Source: Lota lota
Lineage: Eukaryota; Chordata; Actinopteri; Gadiformes; Lotidae
Length of the DNA: 64,000 nt
Direction: 5' to 3'
Assembly: GCA_026745465.1 (NCBI GenBank)
Contig: JACYXH010000203.1
Span: 1,090,001 to 1,154,000 of the forward strand
Shown: positions 1 to 19,925 of the stretch, one piece after another
Numbering within the stretch: the first letter of the stretch is position 1
How the letters are laid out: each line of letters begins with the position of its first letter
Program-made: the position numbers and the translations under genes
Notes under the pieces: model-generated
The model's input: the letters and a program-made list of their open reading frames with translations, nothing else
What the model was told of the DNA's origin: nothing
Database searches by the model: none

Positions 1-294
1 AGCCTCAGCGGCGCTCCCATTGGACGCTCCTCTGTTACCACGTTGTTGATGGAAGCTTAAAACCTGTCCTTATGGTCCGCCAGTACTCCCAGATCCATCT
101 GCTTCCCAGTAGCTAGATACTACTGGATGAAAAGAGGGAATCAAAGAAGAATACTTAAGAAATGTAAAGAATCATATCTAATGAAATACAATAAACACAT
201 ACTCTGTTCTAAGACTAACGAATGAGATCAGACAGGACAGCTTGGAATGAAATGAGAGGAGAAAGAATGGCACTGAAACGGAGATTCCTGTCAG

Positions 295-8852
<8,558 letters not shown>

Positions 8853-9475
8853 TCTTTTTATTCTCAATCATTAAATATCCTCTGTTGCTAGGTATGTTAA
8901 CGAGAGTGATAGTTGATCATTAAATATCCTCTGTTGCTAGGTATGTTAACGAGAGTGATAGTTGATCATTAAATATCCTCTGTTGCTAGGTATGTTAACG
9001 AGAGTGATACTTGGAGTGAGGGCAGCAGTCTAGGGGGAACTGTGGATCAGGGATGATTCGAAACAAACAACGGCTTATTTCATCCAGCTGGCATCCCTCG
9101 GCTCATCACTGTAGCTTAAAACGTGTTCAAGATTGTTTTTTATGAAATTCGCAAAAAAAATAAGGAAAAAGTGGATAAAAATTTTAAACAATGTTACGAA
9201 TGTCAAGAAATGGCTTGCTTCTAGAAAGAGCAACAGCACACGCAGTACGTAAGCACACAGGTACTCTGCACAAGTATTTTCAATGTGTATCATTTGTCAC
9301 TGTGATATTGTTATTTAAACAATCTTTGTATTTTCTAAGATAATTTATTCAGCCAAAAGTGTTTGTTTGTTCTGCATTTAAATGTTTTCCTCTGGTAATT
9401 GATGGCTTCTCTTTGGTGTATTTTTCCTCAAGAGTGACGTGATTAAGTAAAATAAAGCAATATTTTGTTTGTCCC
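8853..9475 (+). other. ptprq: ptprq 3' UTR with 49-bp triplication and poly(A) signal
   Basis: After the stop codon, a roughly 49-bp segment containing AAATATCCTCTGTTGCTAGG occurs three times in tandem (about 8866-9010). An AATAAA at 9451-9456 is the best poly(A) signal. The 3' end of the transcript is inferred, not seen. Confidence 0.6.
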
Positions 9476-9589
9476 ACTTATTTGACTGTGTTTGTTGTTT
9501 TGTATCTCACTTCACCTTATCCTCACAAATCAGACTAAATACACTTTTGCAATGACAGTCCGAGTGCGATAGTTTGTCAATCTAGGCAA

Positions 9590-10104
9590 GAGCATTAACC
9601 ACCAAATATCGAGAATGCTCCAGGTCTGGTTTTGTGGCTCATGTTCGAGGTGTGGTCCCAAATGTGAAGGTCACACATTGCATCATCCACAGGGAAGCTT
9701 TGGCCCGCAAAACATTACAGGGCGACCTAGGAGAGGCTTTTGATATGGTTGTGAGAGTAATGAATCTACTCAAAAAGAGACCACTACAATCAAGGCTCTT
9801 CACAGAGATATGCAGGGAAATGGGTGCAGAGCATGAGCAGCTGCTCTTTCCCTGTGAGGTGAGGTGGCTCTCAAAGGGAAGAGTTCTGCAGAGTTTGAGA
9901 CCTGAGAGGCGAGATCATGGCCTACCTAAAGAACAAAGACTCTAACCTTGCAAAGCATTTTCGGGACAAGCGGTGGCTGGCAAGATTTGCCTACCTTCTG
10001 GACATGTTCAACACACTAAACACAAGCCTTCAAGTAAAAGAGAACATATTGGCGCTAGAAGACAGAATTCAAGGATCCACTGCATGCCTGGGTCTTTAGC
10101 AGTG
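9590..10104 (+). mobile_element. hAT-family transposase fragment (ZBED5/SCAND3-like)
   Basis: The translation from about 9634 contains THCIIHREAL, EVRWLSKGRVL and, after one frame change near 9910, AYLKNKDSNLAKHF and KRWLARFAYLLDMFNTLN. These are typical of hAT transposases and host proteins derived from them. The N-terminal BED finger and the C-terminal dimerisation region are not recognisable. It is a truncated and frameshifted relic just downstream of ptprq. A read-through domesticated gene is unlikely given the breaks. Confidence 0.8.
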
Positions 10105-10344
10105 CTAACTGGGTGCTGGTGAACTGGCAGTGTTTCCTGTCCTCTCTGCCTACCAAGGAAACACGGACGTTCCCCTCAGTGACTCTGAAACAGAACATAG
10201 CACATCTGGCCTACAGGAGAACTTCCCTGACTCACAGGGATCTCAAAACCTTCAGTGGGTGAAGTATCCCCTCCAAGCTGTGGCATCACTAGAGCTGGGT
10301 CTAAGTCAGACAGAGTTAGGAGCACTGGTCTCACTGCAGGTGTG

Positions 10345-10645
10345 CAGCCAACATCCAGCCAACATCCCTGCTCCTCCACCTGCCAACATCCAGCCAACAC
10401 CACTGCTGCTCCACCTGCCAACATCCAGCCAACCTCCCTGCTCCTCCACCTGCCAACATCCAGCCAACACCACTGCTGCTCCACCTGCCAACATCCAGCC
10501 AACCTCCCTGCTCCTCCACCTGCCAACATCCAGCCTACACCACTGCTGCTCCACCTGCCAACATCCAGCGCACAGCCAACACCACTGCTCCTCCACCTGC
10601 CAACATCCAGCCAACACCACTGCTCCTCCACCTGCCAGCACTAAT
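10345..10645. repeat. 35-bp minisatellite following the hAT relic
   Basis: About eight copies of a unit built on TGCCAACATCCAGCCAACAC plus a CTGCTCCTCCACC part, alternating AACACCAC and AACCTCCC variants. The 35-bp unit shifts frame each time yet stays open in several frames, so it is not a coding repeat. Confidence 0.9.
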
Positions 10646-10649
10646 ACAT

Positions 10650-11100
10650 TCCATATTCCATATGATTACTTATATATTCATATAAAATGTTTTGTAATAT
10701 TCCTTATATACTATGGCAGCATAATACAAATAATTATGACTGCTTATTGCTGGCTTATTTTAAACATACATGACATAACTCTACAAGGGAATTCTTAATA
10801 ACTTTGTAGCGAAACTAAATTTCATATTTGTAAATTGCAGTTGTTGAATTGATTTAGTTACCCAATTCAAGTGTGTGTCGTGCTCCTCTTCCACACAGAA
10901 GTGGCCTGTGTCTTTCAGGTCACCTGTTAGCAAAACACAACGTAAGAATCAGAGCATGCCAGCTTATTTTCTCGTCATTTCCACATTGTTGTACTATACA
11001 GGTAACTTCTGAATAATTCTGATAACTGCATTGTATGTTTTTATAGCAATTGTAAGGCCCATTCTTTGGATTGCCAAAACATCCCCTGATAGCATATCAC
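10650..11100. other. Intergenic, no feature recognised
   Basis: AT-rich sequence between the minisatellite and a hairpin pair. No gene or known repeat could be supported. Confidence 0.4.
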
Positions 11101-11103
11101 TTA

Positions 11104-11150
11104 GTGGTCTCTAGTAGGAACTAGAGACCACCATCACTCTCCTGAGTGAT
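11104..11150. repeat. Two adjacent perfect hairpins
   Basis: GTGGTCTCTAGT and its exact complement ACTAGAGACCAC are separated by AGGA (11104-11131). Directly after comes ATCACTC-TCCT-GAGTGAT (11133-11150). They may be the remains of terminal inverted repeats; their function is unknown. Confidence 0.7.
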
Positions 11151-11441
11151 GGCGGTTTGTAGCCTGTGGTTTCTGTTGCAGGAAAAGCTGAAGTCTCCTC
11201 ACAATCATTCTCATGCCTCCCACCACCTCCACTTGGCCAAGGGGGCTCCCAGCGGTTAGAAGGTGTGACCAATAAAACACTTGATGGTAGGGCATCATCT
11301 GTGCATCGTAGAGAGGACACATTTTGTAGCAGGTTGAAAATCCAGTCTAATAGAATGTGTATCCCCTGTAACATTCACCAAGGTTGTTCGATTAGATAAA
11401 ATAATCCTTTATTAATCAGTAGGCATTCTCAATTCGGTGCA

Positions 11442-11579
11442 ATGAATAATACTTACTTCGACCACACGTACACTGGAATAAAAGCATTTGTTTTGATAGA
11501 TGAGCCTTGTGTTACTTTGCAAAACCTCGTTGATAAACTACACTTTGTGATGGAAAATGACCCAAGGCCCTATTCCGAG
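11442..11579 (+). other. Possible orphan first exon (46 codons)
   Basis: An ATG at 11442 opens a frame of 46 codons (start MNNTYFDHTYTGIK, end ENDPRPYSE) that runs into a good donor, GAG|GTAAGC, at 11580. I do not recognise the protein and found no partner exon. It could be a remnant of a neighbouring gene disturbed by the galnt8 duplications, or chance. Confidence 0.25.
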
Positions 11580-11954
11580 GTAAGCTTGCTCCAGCTCGCT
11601 TAAATTAATTAGGTTTGATGTTCAAGTGATTATGTGCACACTATAGTGGCCTATCTGTCTTTTTAGCTATCTAACTCCCCACAGCTGCCCGTTTACCTGT
11701 ATTCCTGCATTGTGCTCTGTTCTCATGTGAGAAACGTCTGAGCAAGCTCCCCTCCCCAATTATGTGTTCGGCCTTGACTGCATATCCTCTCCCCAGACCA
11801 GGTGTCCAGCCGTAGCTGTGCATTGAACCCGTTATAGATATGGCGTCTCGTGATATCTCTGAGATATTGTTTGCTCCACTCTACAAAAAGGGCTTCCCTC
11901 CTTTATTCAGTGCGCTTTTTCTCGAGAACTCTGCTCTGCGTGGAGTTGCCTTTG

Positions 11955-13047
11955 AAACTGTTTTTTATGTTCTGCAGCGTGTGAAATAAATCAACTACGG
12001 ATATCCATTTGTTTTAGCCTTTTATTCGAGCCAGCCACCAGTTTTGTTTTTGTTTGTTTTTTGCTACAACAACTTCCAAAATGATTAATTAAACAATCCA
12101 CATGCGTCTATTTAGGTGAAATCGAAGCGTAGTAATGTAGCCCCACCTTCCCTGAATGAATGCACGCTCCCGCGGCCAGGGATACACTTCCTATCGGGGA
12201 TTTGGCACCTGTCGGTCGCGCAGCAAAACTAATTGGAAGTCTATTTTTACGCGCGTCGACGCGTCCCTCTGTGAATAAACTGTTTTCAAGGGAAGTACGT
12301 ATGTTTGTATGTCGAATAATTAAATAATGTATAGATCAGTAGTTTTAGTTGCATATTGCAGGGGTGAAAATGCCACTTTGTCTCTTGTTTATCCAAGAGA
12401 CAACATTTGGACCACAATTGGTACAGTCAGTTGAACTTCAAGTGAGTTCGCTTGGAAGATCGCCAATGAAAACTTTGGCCCGTTAAATGCTTTAACGTGT
12501 ACTGTATGAACAATCCACTTGTGATCGTTCACAACGATGAAAAACCGCATATAGCTGAGCACTCATAGTTGTTTATTCTATATCTCCTCTATGCTCCTCT
12601 TGCTCCGGACGCGACGCTGCGAGGTGTCCGGTGAGCGGGTGGTAAGGAAACGCGACGCAGCTTGACGCATCCATGCGTGTAGCTCCCGGGCCAGCCACAG
12701 TGTACTCCCTCATCTAGACGCCACTGCACCACTATCACTCCTACAACAAGTATAACTTTACAATTAAAGTTACACTTTCTAGTGTGTATAGAGAACATCA
12801 CAGCTGTCATTGTTTGAGTCAACCTCTGTTCTGCAAAAGAGTGCTCTGTCAGAGCAATACCACCTGTTTGAAAAATATACACCAACCTCTGAACCCTGCA
12901 CCCTCCTACAGCAACGCTCCACCCACAGACAATAGCAACCAACAGGTCAACGTTGCGATAGAATTGAAAAAAAAAAAAAAACAATGAGACCAGTTTGTTT
13001 AGTTGAACATTAAAAGTGTGCCACTTGATGAGATCTTTCCAGTCAGG
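11955..13047 (+). promoter_or_regulatory. Duplicated 5' flank of galnt8-like copy 1
   Basis: From about 11955 to the start codon this flank is nearly identical to 21205-22293 upstream of copy 2. It must hold the promoter and 5' UTR of both genes, but no core promoter motif can be named with confidence. The duplicated unit begins with TTTATGTTCTGCAGCG and a GAAATAAATC that looks like the tail of a transcript. Confidence 0.5.
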
Positions 13048-15619
13048 ATGAAGGCTGTGTGGGTAAAGCGCCTGGTGCTGATACTGGCTGGAATATGTTC
13101 TATATATTACATAGTTGTATTATTTACTAACCAAGATGATACAGTTGAATCATTTGGACATGGCAGTCCTCGAATGGTTTCTGATTTGGAGCTAAGTGTT
13201 AACAACCTGCGTAAGTGGACTCTTTACATATCAATAGCCAGTGGCGATGGTAGCATTTTGTATCGGGTGGCAAAAGAGGGGTGGTGTGATGTACACGTTT
13301 TATTTATTGGATTATCATTATAACTTCAAGGCAATACAGTGTATAACGTTAATCATTATGCACTACACAACCATGTTGCATAGTGATGAAAAGGTATTTT
13401 AGGACACTTCTTGACAGCAAAGTATTTGGTTTAATAGAGCATGATTATTGGAAGACACAGGCAGCAATTCACCAAGCATCTTCAGAGAGACAATGAATGT
13501 TCATGCCCTTTATAGGGAAATATCACATCGTTAATACAAGCATCAAGGGTTTAAAATAAAGCACATAGTGGTTGTTTATTATGGTTTGCAACTATTTAGG
13601 TGTGATGTAAAAAGTTGAACTTTGTGTGGTTCTCACCTAGGCTAGGAGCCTCGTAACTAGTCGACGCACACACTGAGTTGATTAGCAGTAGGCTAACAAA
13701 CAAATTCCCTTTTCACCATAGAACAATGTTCGCGTTCATGTCAGCTGCATTCAAAATGACAATATAATGTACTGTTGACATAGTCATCTTAGTGCAGGAT
13801 AACCGGTTTACTGTTAATTATTCACGGAGGAATAAAACACACAATAGCAATCGGATTCATTTAACCGGATGAGGCATTTTTTTATCTTCGTACTAACGCT
13901 TATAACCAAATAAACGCATGCGTGAAACAGTGACGTCATCAACGTAAATTATGTATGAGAGCATAATAAATGACAGCTGCTGTTGAGTTTGACTTTGACC
14001 TTTTTTTGATCATCTTAAATAGTTTCGAAATGCTGCCAAATGTTACTTTCCCCCCCCCTGACATTGTGCACCCTTACGGTCTAGAATGTGCTGTACTTAC
14101 AAAATAAAATGATGGGATATTGCCACTGTCATTGCATAAAGTGGTTATCAAACAAACAATAAGAACATTTATTTAAAACAAATTATTTATTTATAATTAT
14201 TTTTTATCAAAAACATTAATTACAAAACAGCAAATTGCACACAGAAGACAAGTAAATCCCCCCAACAATTGTTTTTCTTCTAATGTATAGGCTTTTGATG
14301 GTATGGGGGGGGCGGGGGGGGGGGGGGGATTCAGTTCAACCTCAAGGCTAGATGCTAATAAATTCTACACACCTTCAAGCCAGAACATTGCAGGTGTGGC
14401 CGTTCTCCCAATCTCCACTGGGTGCAGCCAGGTTAGATTAGATTAGATACAATTGTATTGTCACAGCGCAGAGTACAAGTACAGAGACAATGAAATGCAG
14501 TTATCGTCTAACCAGAAGTGCAAAAAAACAAGTGCAGAGTATGTACATGTCATGGAATAATAAAGATGGAGGGGAGTGAACAGTCTGTGGTTGGGGTGAG
14601 TAGGAGCCATCAGAAGCACAGCGTCTGGTGGCTGTGTGTGACGCACCTTCCGTTGATTTTAATGGCAGCGCTTCCAACCCCGATGCTAAATTTGACACAA
14701 CACTCATAAGACGCGAGACTCAATGGCTTCGATTGAGCAGAGGGGTTAGCAATATTACCCATACTTTGCCAACAGCTGACTGTATATACTGTCAGAAATA
14801 CAGTATATAAAATATGAATGTCTATGCTGAATGTTGGAGCCTGAGGCTTCTTTGATATCTTTGCTTTCTTTCATTGCCTCTGTCCAGCTAATCACTAACT
14901 CCTACATTTTCTCTCGTTTTACAGACAACTTGGTACAAGTCTTCCATCAAAAACAAGAATCCATGCAGAAGCTTCTTGAAGAAGATCTAGAGAGACATAG
15001 AAAAATAGAAGAAAAACTAATTGCAGTGGTCAAAAAGCAGTCAGAGGATGAAGATAAACCTGTGAAAATGAAAAAGCCTGGAAATAAGGGGAATAAACTT
15101 TTCCCAAAGTCTGCCCTGTTCCTGAACTGGGGTGGAGAGAATTTGTCAGAAGACGAACAAAAAGAGGCACAAGCTTTATTTGAGAAATATGGATATAACG
15201 TGTTTCTGAGCGATCGCCTACCCCTTAATCGACCTCTTCCAGACACCAGGGACCCAAGGTTGACCTTTTTCCTCTTTTAATGTGGAGTGTGTGTGTGTGT
15301 GTGTGAGAGTATGTGTGTGAGTGCATAGGAGTGTTTCATGAGGTATTTTGGGTGTTCATCTAGATGCTTAATGAAGACCTACCCAAAGGATCTGCCCCCT
15401 TCTCCAAGAGACGAGCCACCTCCGCTGCCAGAGCCGCTGGGTCCTGCAACCTTGTCTCCACCAAACCCATAAAGGGTGGGGGATGATGCTTGAACTGTAT
15501 GGGATGGCCCCACCTCAGCGTGTTGTTCAACCAAGTTGGTGAAACACATCGCTCTCGAGTCAGCGCTAGCAGACAGCTGAGGAACGCTGTCTAGGAATAT
15601 GCTGCATGTGTTTGTGTCT

Positions 15620-15670
<51 letters not shown>

Positions 15671-18600
15671 AAAGATAAAGAGAGACAGAAAGGTGTGTGT
15701 ATGTGCATATGTGTGTGAGTGCATAGGAATATTTCCTAAATTCATATGAGGTATTTTGGGTGTTCATCTAGATGCTTAAAGAAGACCTACCCAAAGGATC
15801 TGCCCAGCATTGGAGTAGTGCTTATCTACCTGGATGAGGCCCTGTCAATCCTCAAGAGAGCCATCCGAAGTATTATCGACCGCACTCCGAAGTCCTTGCT
15901 GAAAGAAATCATATTGGTGGATGACCACAGCAGCAATGGTTTGTCTCTTTTTAACAGGCTTATTCTAATGATGATATATAACATTACTACTTCTGTGCAG
16001 TAAATGTTTATGGGAATATATTAGGGCAGGAAGAGCCACCATCTCACCGCACATGATGCATGCTAAACTATGTCCCAAGTCCCATGAGTTTTCTTTTGCA
16101 TATTAAATACACAGCATGCATTTTTCCAATTTTGAAAAATATAACTGATAAAGCCTGATGATGAAATGTTTTCCCTTTACTAAAGGACAATACCTGTCAG
16201 GGTGATTGAACCATCTCTCCTGGCTTCACTAAAACATCCATTTCCCCAGGGCGTATTTTTTTAGTAGAGACGCTAGGACACATCCCTACCAATGTCAAGA
16301 AACCAGTCAACCGTCTTAACCAAAAATCACAATCAAGCATAGAATTTATAGACATAATGTTAAAATGTATGAAGCCTTCATTTTCCTCTGTCTAACAAAG
16401 CTTCAGGCATGGGTTTGGTTCATTCAAACAGGACCTGCTGTCCTCTGTGTCTCACTTTCTTTTGCCTCCTATTTTCTTGACCAATCTTGTCAGGAACTGA
16501 CTAGCTAGTTGGCTAGCTTTGCGGCCCATTGGATGGCAACAATAGGTTATACTAATGTAACCATCAACTACATATTTTATTATTAATTCATTATTATTAT
16601 CAATGGCTATTATTTTCACAGAGATTTCCCCCCTCCCCCACAGATGACCTGAAGCAGGACTTTGACATGTACATCAAGACCATTGAAGAGCAGAATCCAG
16701 GCCTCCTCATGACCAGAGTGAGACACAGTGAGCAGCTGGGGCTGACCACGGCTAGGATCTCTGGATGGAAGGCCGCCACGGCTGACGTGGTCGCCATCTT
16801 GGATGCTCATATTGAAGTCCATGACCTGTGGTAAGGGGGTACTAAGTTACCAACATATAACGTGTATAATTGTGTCGTCTCACATATCAGATTAATACTC
16901 TAAAGTCCGATAGCAGATGAACACAAATCTGGGTGAATGGGGCGTTTCACTCTCTTTTGCTTCATATAGTTTCATTCATCAAACCAAAGACCAAAGAAGA
17001 GCCTTTTGATGCTAATACCAACCCCTCAATGGCTTTGTTGATCAATCCTTTAAGAACAATAGTTCTTAAATAGTTCTTAGCGAGTAATACAATCCCCAAC
17101 AGTTGCTAGACGTCCCCCAAAAAGGTTTCCGGCTGGAACTATCCTCGTTAAATTCTTAAACATTTTTACCATATATGAATAAATACCAAAAGGTTCTAGC
17201 TTGCCTCGTTTTTCAATTCAGAAACCTGGTCACCTTTGTTTTTAGGTGAGCTTATTCAGGGGAGCTCAGCGACTACCTGGCTACCCCGTAATTCGCACCC
17301 TGATTATTATTGAGTGCAAATAGCACCACATCAATGGCAAAGTGAATTAAACCACTGGAAAAGGACATTGAACAATGAGTCATCCTGTGTTAAGGTGATG
17401 TTTCAATTACTTGGAATGTGTTTTCTCTCAATCCCTCTCTGTGCTGCAGGGCTGAACCACTGCTGACGCAGATTAAAGGGGATCGGAAGCTGATTGTGTC
17501 TCCGGTGTTTGACAGAGTCAACTACTTTGATCTTGAGGTTGTGAAGTACTTGCCTGCATCCCATGCGTTTGACTGGGCTTTGTGGTGCATGTACGAGAGC
17601 TTTAGGCCTGAGTGGTACAAACTAAATGACCCCTCCTTGCCCGGAAAGTAAGTTTCACCTGATAATAGCTTTTCTTGATCTGCATTAACAACATATCTGC
17701 ATTATGTCGATCCTAAACAGTGACATATTGAGCCATGTCATCTGTTTGACCTTTTAAGGAGTCCTTCCATAATGGGTATCCTAGTCGCAGATCGGACGTA
17801 TCTTGGTGAAATTGGAGTTCTTGATGGAGGAATGAAAGTATACGGTGGAGAAAATGTGGAGCTCGGGATTCGTGTAAGCATACCACAGAAATACACAAAG
17901 TTTTGTTATTAGGATATAAGTGGCTGGAGTCTAGAAATTATTAACTGATGTACGTTATTGGGTATGGCTGAATTGAAACAATGTCCATTCATTCTTTTGT
18001 AGGTTTGGACATGTGGGGGAAGTATTGAGGTTGTCCCATGCTCCAAGATAGCCCACATTGAGAGGAGCCATAAGCCATACTTGCCAGACCTCTCCATCAC
18101 AATGAAAAGGAATGCTTTGAGGGTAGCAGAGGTTTGGATGGATGACTACAAACACAACGTCAATTTGGCCTGGAATCTGCCTTTCAAGGTACAACAGTTT
18201 AACTTAAAAGGTCATGCCAATTTAGACTGATCAACGAACACAAGCTCTAGTCTTTTCTAGACTTTTCATGTTTCTTTGATTATGAAAAGTACAGGTTTGA
18301 TGGCAAAACTAAACAAGGCTTTAGCATGATATCCTAATTGGCTTAATTGAATAAGGTTAAGAAAGAAACTGACATAGGTGCTTTGACTTCACTGATGAAG
18401 GCTTCTAATCAAACCAAACCCTTTCGTTCTGCAGGATCACGGGATTGACTTTGGGGATGTGTCAGAGAGAAAAGAACTAAGAAAAAGGCTGAATTGTAAA
18501 CCTTTCAAGTGGTACTTGGACAATGTGTATCCACTGCTGGATACCTGGGACAATATCCTGGCCTATGGAGGAGTGAGTTGGATTTAACTATATGAGGGAC

Positions 18601-19382
18601 AGATATATCAGAAGAAATTTCCTCTGTCTTGTACAGTATTTTTATTTGTTTTTTTGTATTTTTTCCTTTGGGCAAGGTAGATAGTTAGGCCGACTGAACA
18701 CTGCAGTATAGTGCCTTTGAATCAAGTTAAACATCTTTCTCCTGTATTTAGCTGAAGAACCTTGATGCCAACATGTGTGTAGACCAAGGTCCAGTGCCAG
18801 GCCACACACCAATTGCATATGGCTGCTACTACTATATGCCTCAAGTAAGTCAAAGGACATCCTCTTAATATGTTTTGTATGAAGTATCTGATTCAACTGG
18901 ATACATGTTTTCTTTTGGCCTTCTTTCTCATCAGTACACATATTACCGTGAGACTGGTGAGCTTTACATTGGCGGGATCAAGTCACATAAGTACAATGCT
19001 AATCGTTGTTTGATGGACGACGGCAACAAAGACAACGAGCCTGGCCTGAACAACTGCCACGAATCTGTTCAGAAAAGAATTGGAATTTACTGGGACTTCA
19101 CCCAGGTACATCTATTGTGGGTTTTCTGATTGTGAAAGATGTTGTTCGTGAATGCAGCAGAGCAAGATTTGATTGATGTTTGGTGGAGGATTTGAGCAAT
19201 AATGACATGCAATGTTCCCTGATGTATGGCTGTGTTTCCCTCTCTCTCTCTCTCTTTCTCAGGGTAAGGAATTGAAGAACAAACAGACCAGTAGATGTCT
19301 GGAAATTATAAATAGCAAACTTGTGGTACAAGAATGTACGGGCCAAAGATGGGAAATCCAAAATGTTATCAAACCTTTCTAA
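13048..19382 (+). CDS. galnt8: Polypeptide N-acetylgalactosaminyltransferase 8-like, copy 1
   Basis: Exons 13048-13210, 14925-15258, 15772-15938, 16644-16830, 17450-17647, 17759-17873, 18003-18188, 18435-18572, 18752-18844, 18935-19105 and 19263-19382 join in phase to 623 codons (human GALNT8 is about 637). Residues 9-26 form the type II signal anchor. A coiled, charged stem follows (exon 2). The GT-A domain shows ILDAHIEV (D275 and H277, metal binding), VYGGENVEL (378-385) and CSKIAHIER (H406). The C-terminal ricin-type lectin domain runs from about 497 with CVDQG, RCL and GQRW. YGGEN instead of WGGEN is typical of the GALNT8/9/17/18 branch, for which transferase activity is weak or disputed. 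The start at 13048 has A at -3 and leads straight into the anchor. AATAAA overlaps the stop. The intron before exon 3 carries a duplicate stub of that exon. Confidence 0.92.
14427..14612 (-). mobile_element. Non-LTR (LINE/SINE) 3'-end fragment in intron 1 of copy 1
   Basis: A TTAGATTAGATTAGATACAA run followed by GTACAAGTACAGAGACAATG and a CCAGAAGTGC block is the familiar tail of fish LINE/SINE insertions, read here from the tail side. The same insertion stands at 24089-24270 in copy 2, so it predates that duplication. Confidence 0.55.
15286..15668. repeat. Exon 3 stub, DIRS remnant and GT tracts in copy 1 intron 2
   Basis: 15340-15397 repeats the acceptor and first ~34 bases of exon 3 (ATGCTTAATGAAGACC) and then switches abruptly into a DIRS-like sequence. 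GT tracts lie at 15286-15304 and about 15615-15668. The intact exon 3 follows at 15772. Confidence 0.9.
15398..15600 (-). mobile_element. DIRS-like retroelement fossil fragment
   Basis: About 200 bp matching, in the same orientation relative to the gene, part of the longer DIRS-like fossil in copy 3 (38900-39840). It is a short broken internal fragment flanked by a GT microsatellite. The sharing of position means the insertion predates the split of copies 1 and 3. Confidence 0.75.
16010..16600. other. Intron 3 of copy 1, no element recognised
   Basis: Plain intron sequence, very similar to intron 3 of copies 2 and 3. Copy 4 has a shorter version. No other feature was seen. Confidence 0.6.
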
Positions 19383-19659
19383 ATAAATGTTGAGGCTGTG
19401 TATTAATTGTGTACTAAATGGATCAATTCTGAAATATATGAAAGTGCACAGATTGAACTTCTCCTGAACCGACTGCAACCACATTGACGATCATGGTTTA
19501 GCCTACTAACTAAAGTAAAACTTAAATATTCCAAAGGAAATAAACCGATCTCAAATCTAAGAATGTCAGTCGTGAAAGTAAAAAGGACATTCATTGTAAG
19601 TGATTCATTTTTAGAACTGTTAGTTAAATTCTGATGAATTACGCCATAAATATGTCTAT

Positions 19660-19925
19660 AATCTTAAAGGTCCAGTGTGAGGAATTTAGTGAAACTAGCG
19701 GTGAGGTTGCATTTGGCAACCAACTGAATACCCTCCCTTTCCAACGGCTACGGTGGCCTGTATTGGCCTGTTTTGTGTACGGTGTCGGTAGGCATTTCCG
19801 GGTTTTTTCACGCCAAGGTCGATTTTTAACAGCTCTAGCGTGCGAATCAATTAATTTCACCAATCACAATCGGCTATGGTCACCATGGTCACTGTACATG
19901 TTGTAGGCCATGCCGGAGGTAACAG
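19660..19925 (+). repeat. GGTCCAGTGTG-type nonautonomous DNA repeat downstream of copy 1
   Basis: It starts AAAGGTCCAGTGTGAGGAAT and continues with CTAGCGGTGAGGTTGCA, a dispersed fish repeat usually bounded by this motif and its complement. The same element lies at the same distance behind copy 2 (29252) and copy 4 (63019), so it was present before the duplications. Confidence 0.55.

Noticed and set aside
13003-13047. Longer N terminus for galnt8-like proteins from an upstream in-frame TTG
   Set aside because: No ATG in that extension; the ATG at 13048 leads directly into the signal anchor, as expected for the family.
14947-15246. Antisense ORFs over galnt8 exons
   Set aside because: Shadows of the conserved plus-strand exon 2; the same shadow recurs in copy 4.
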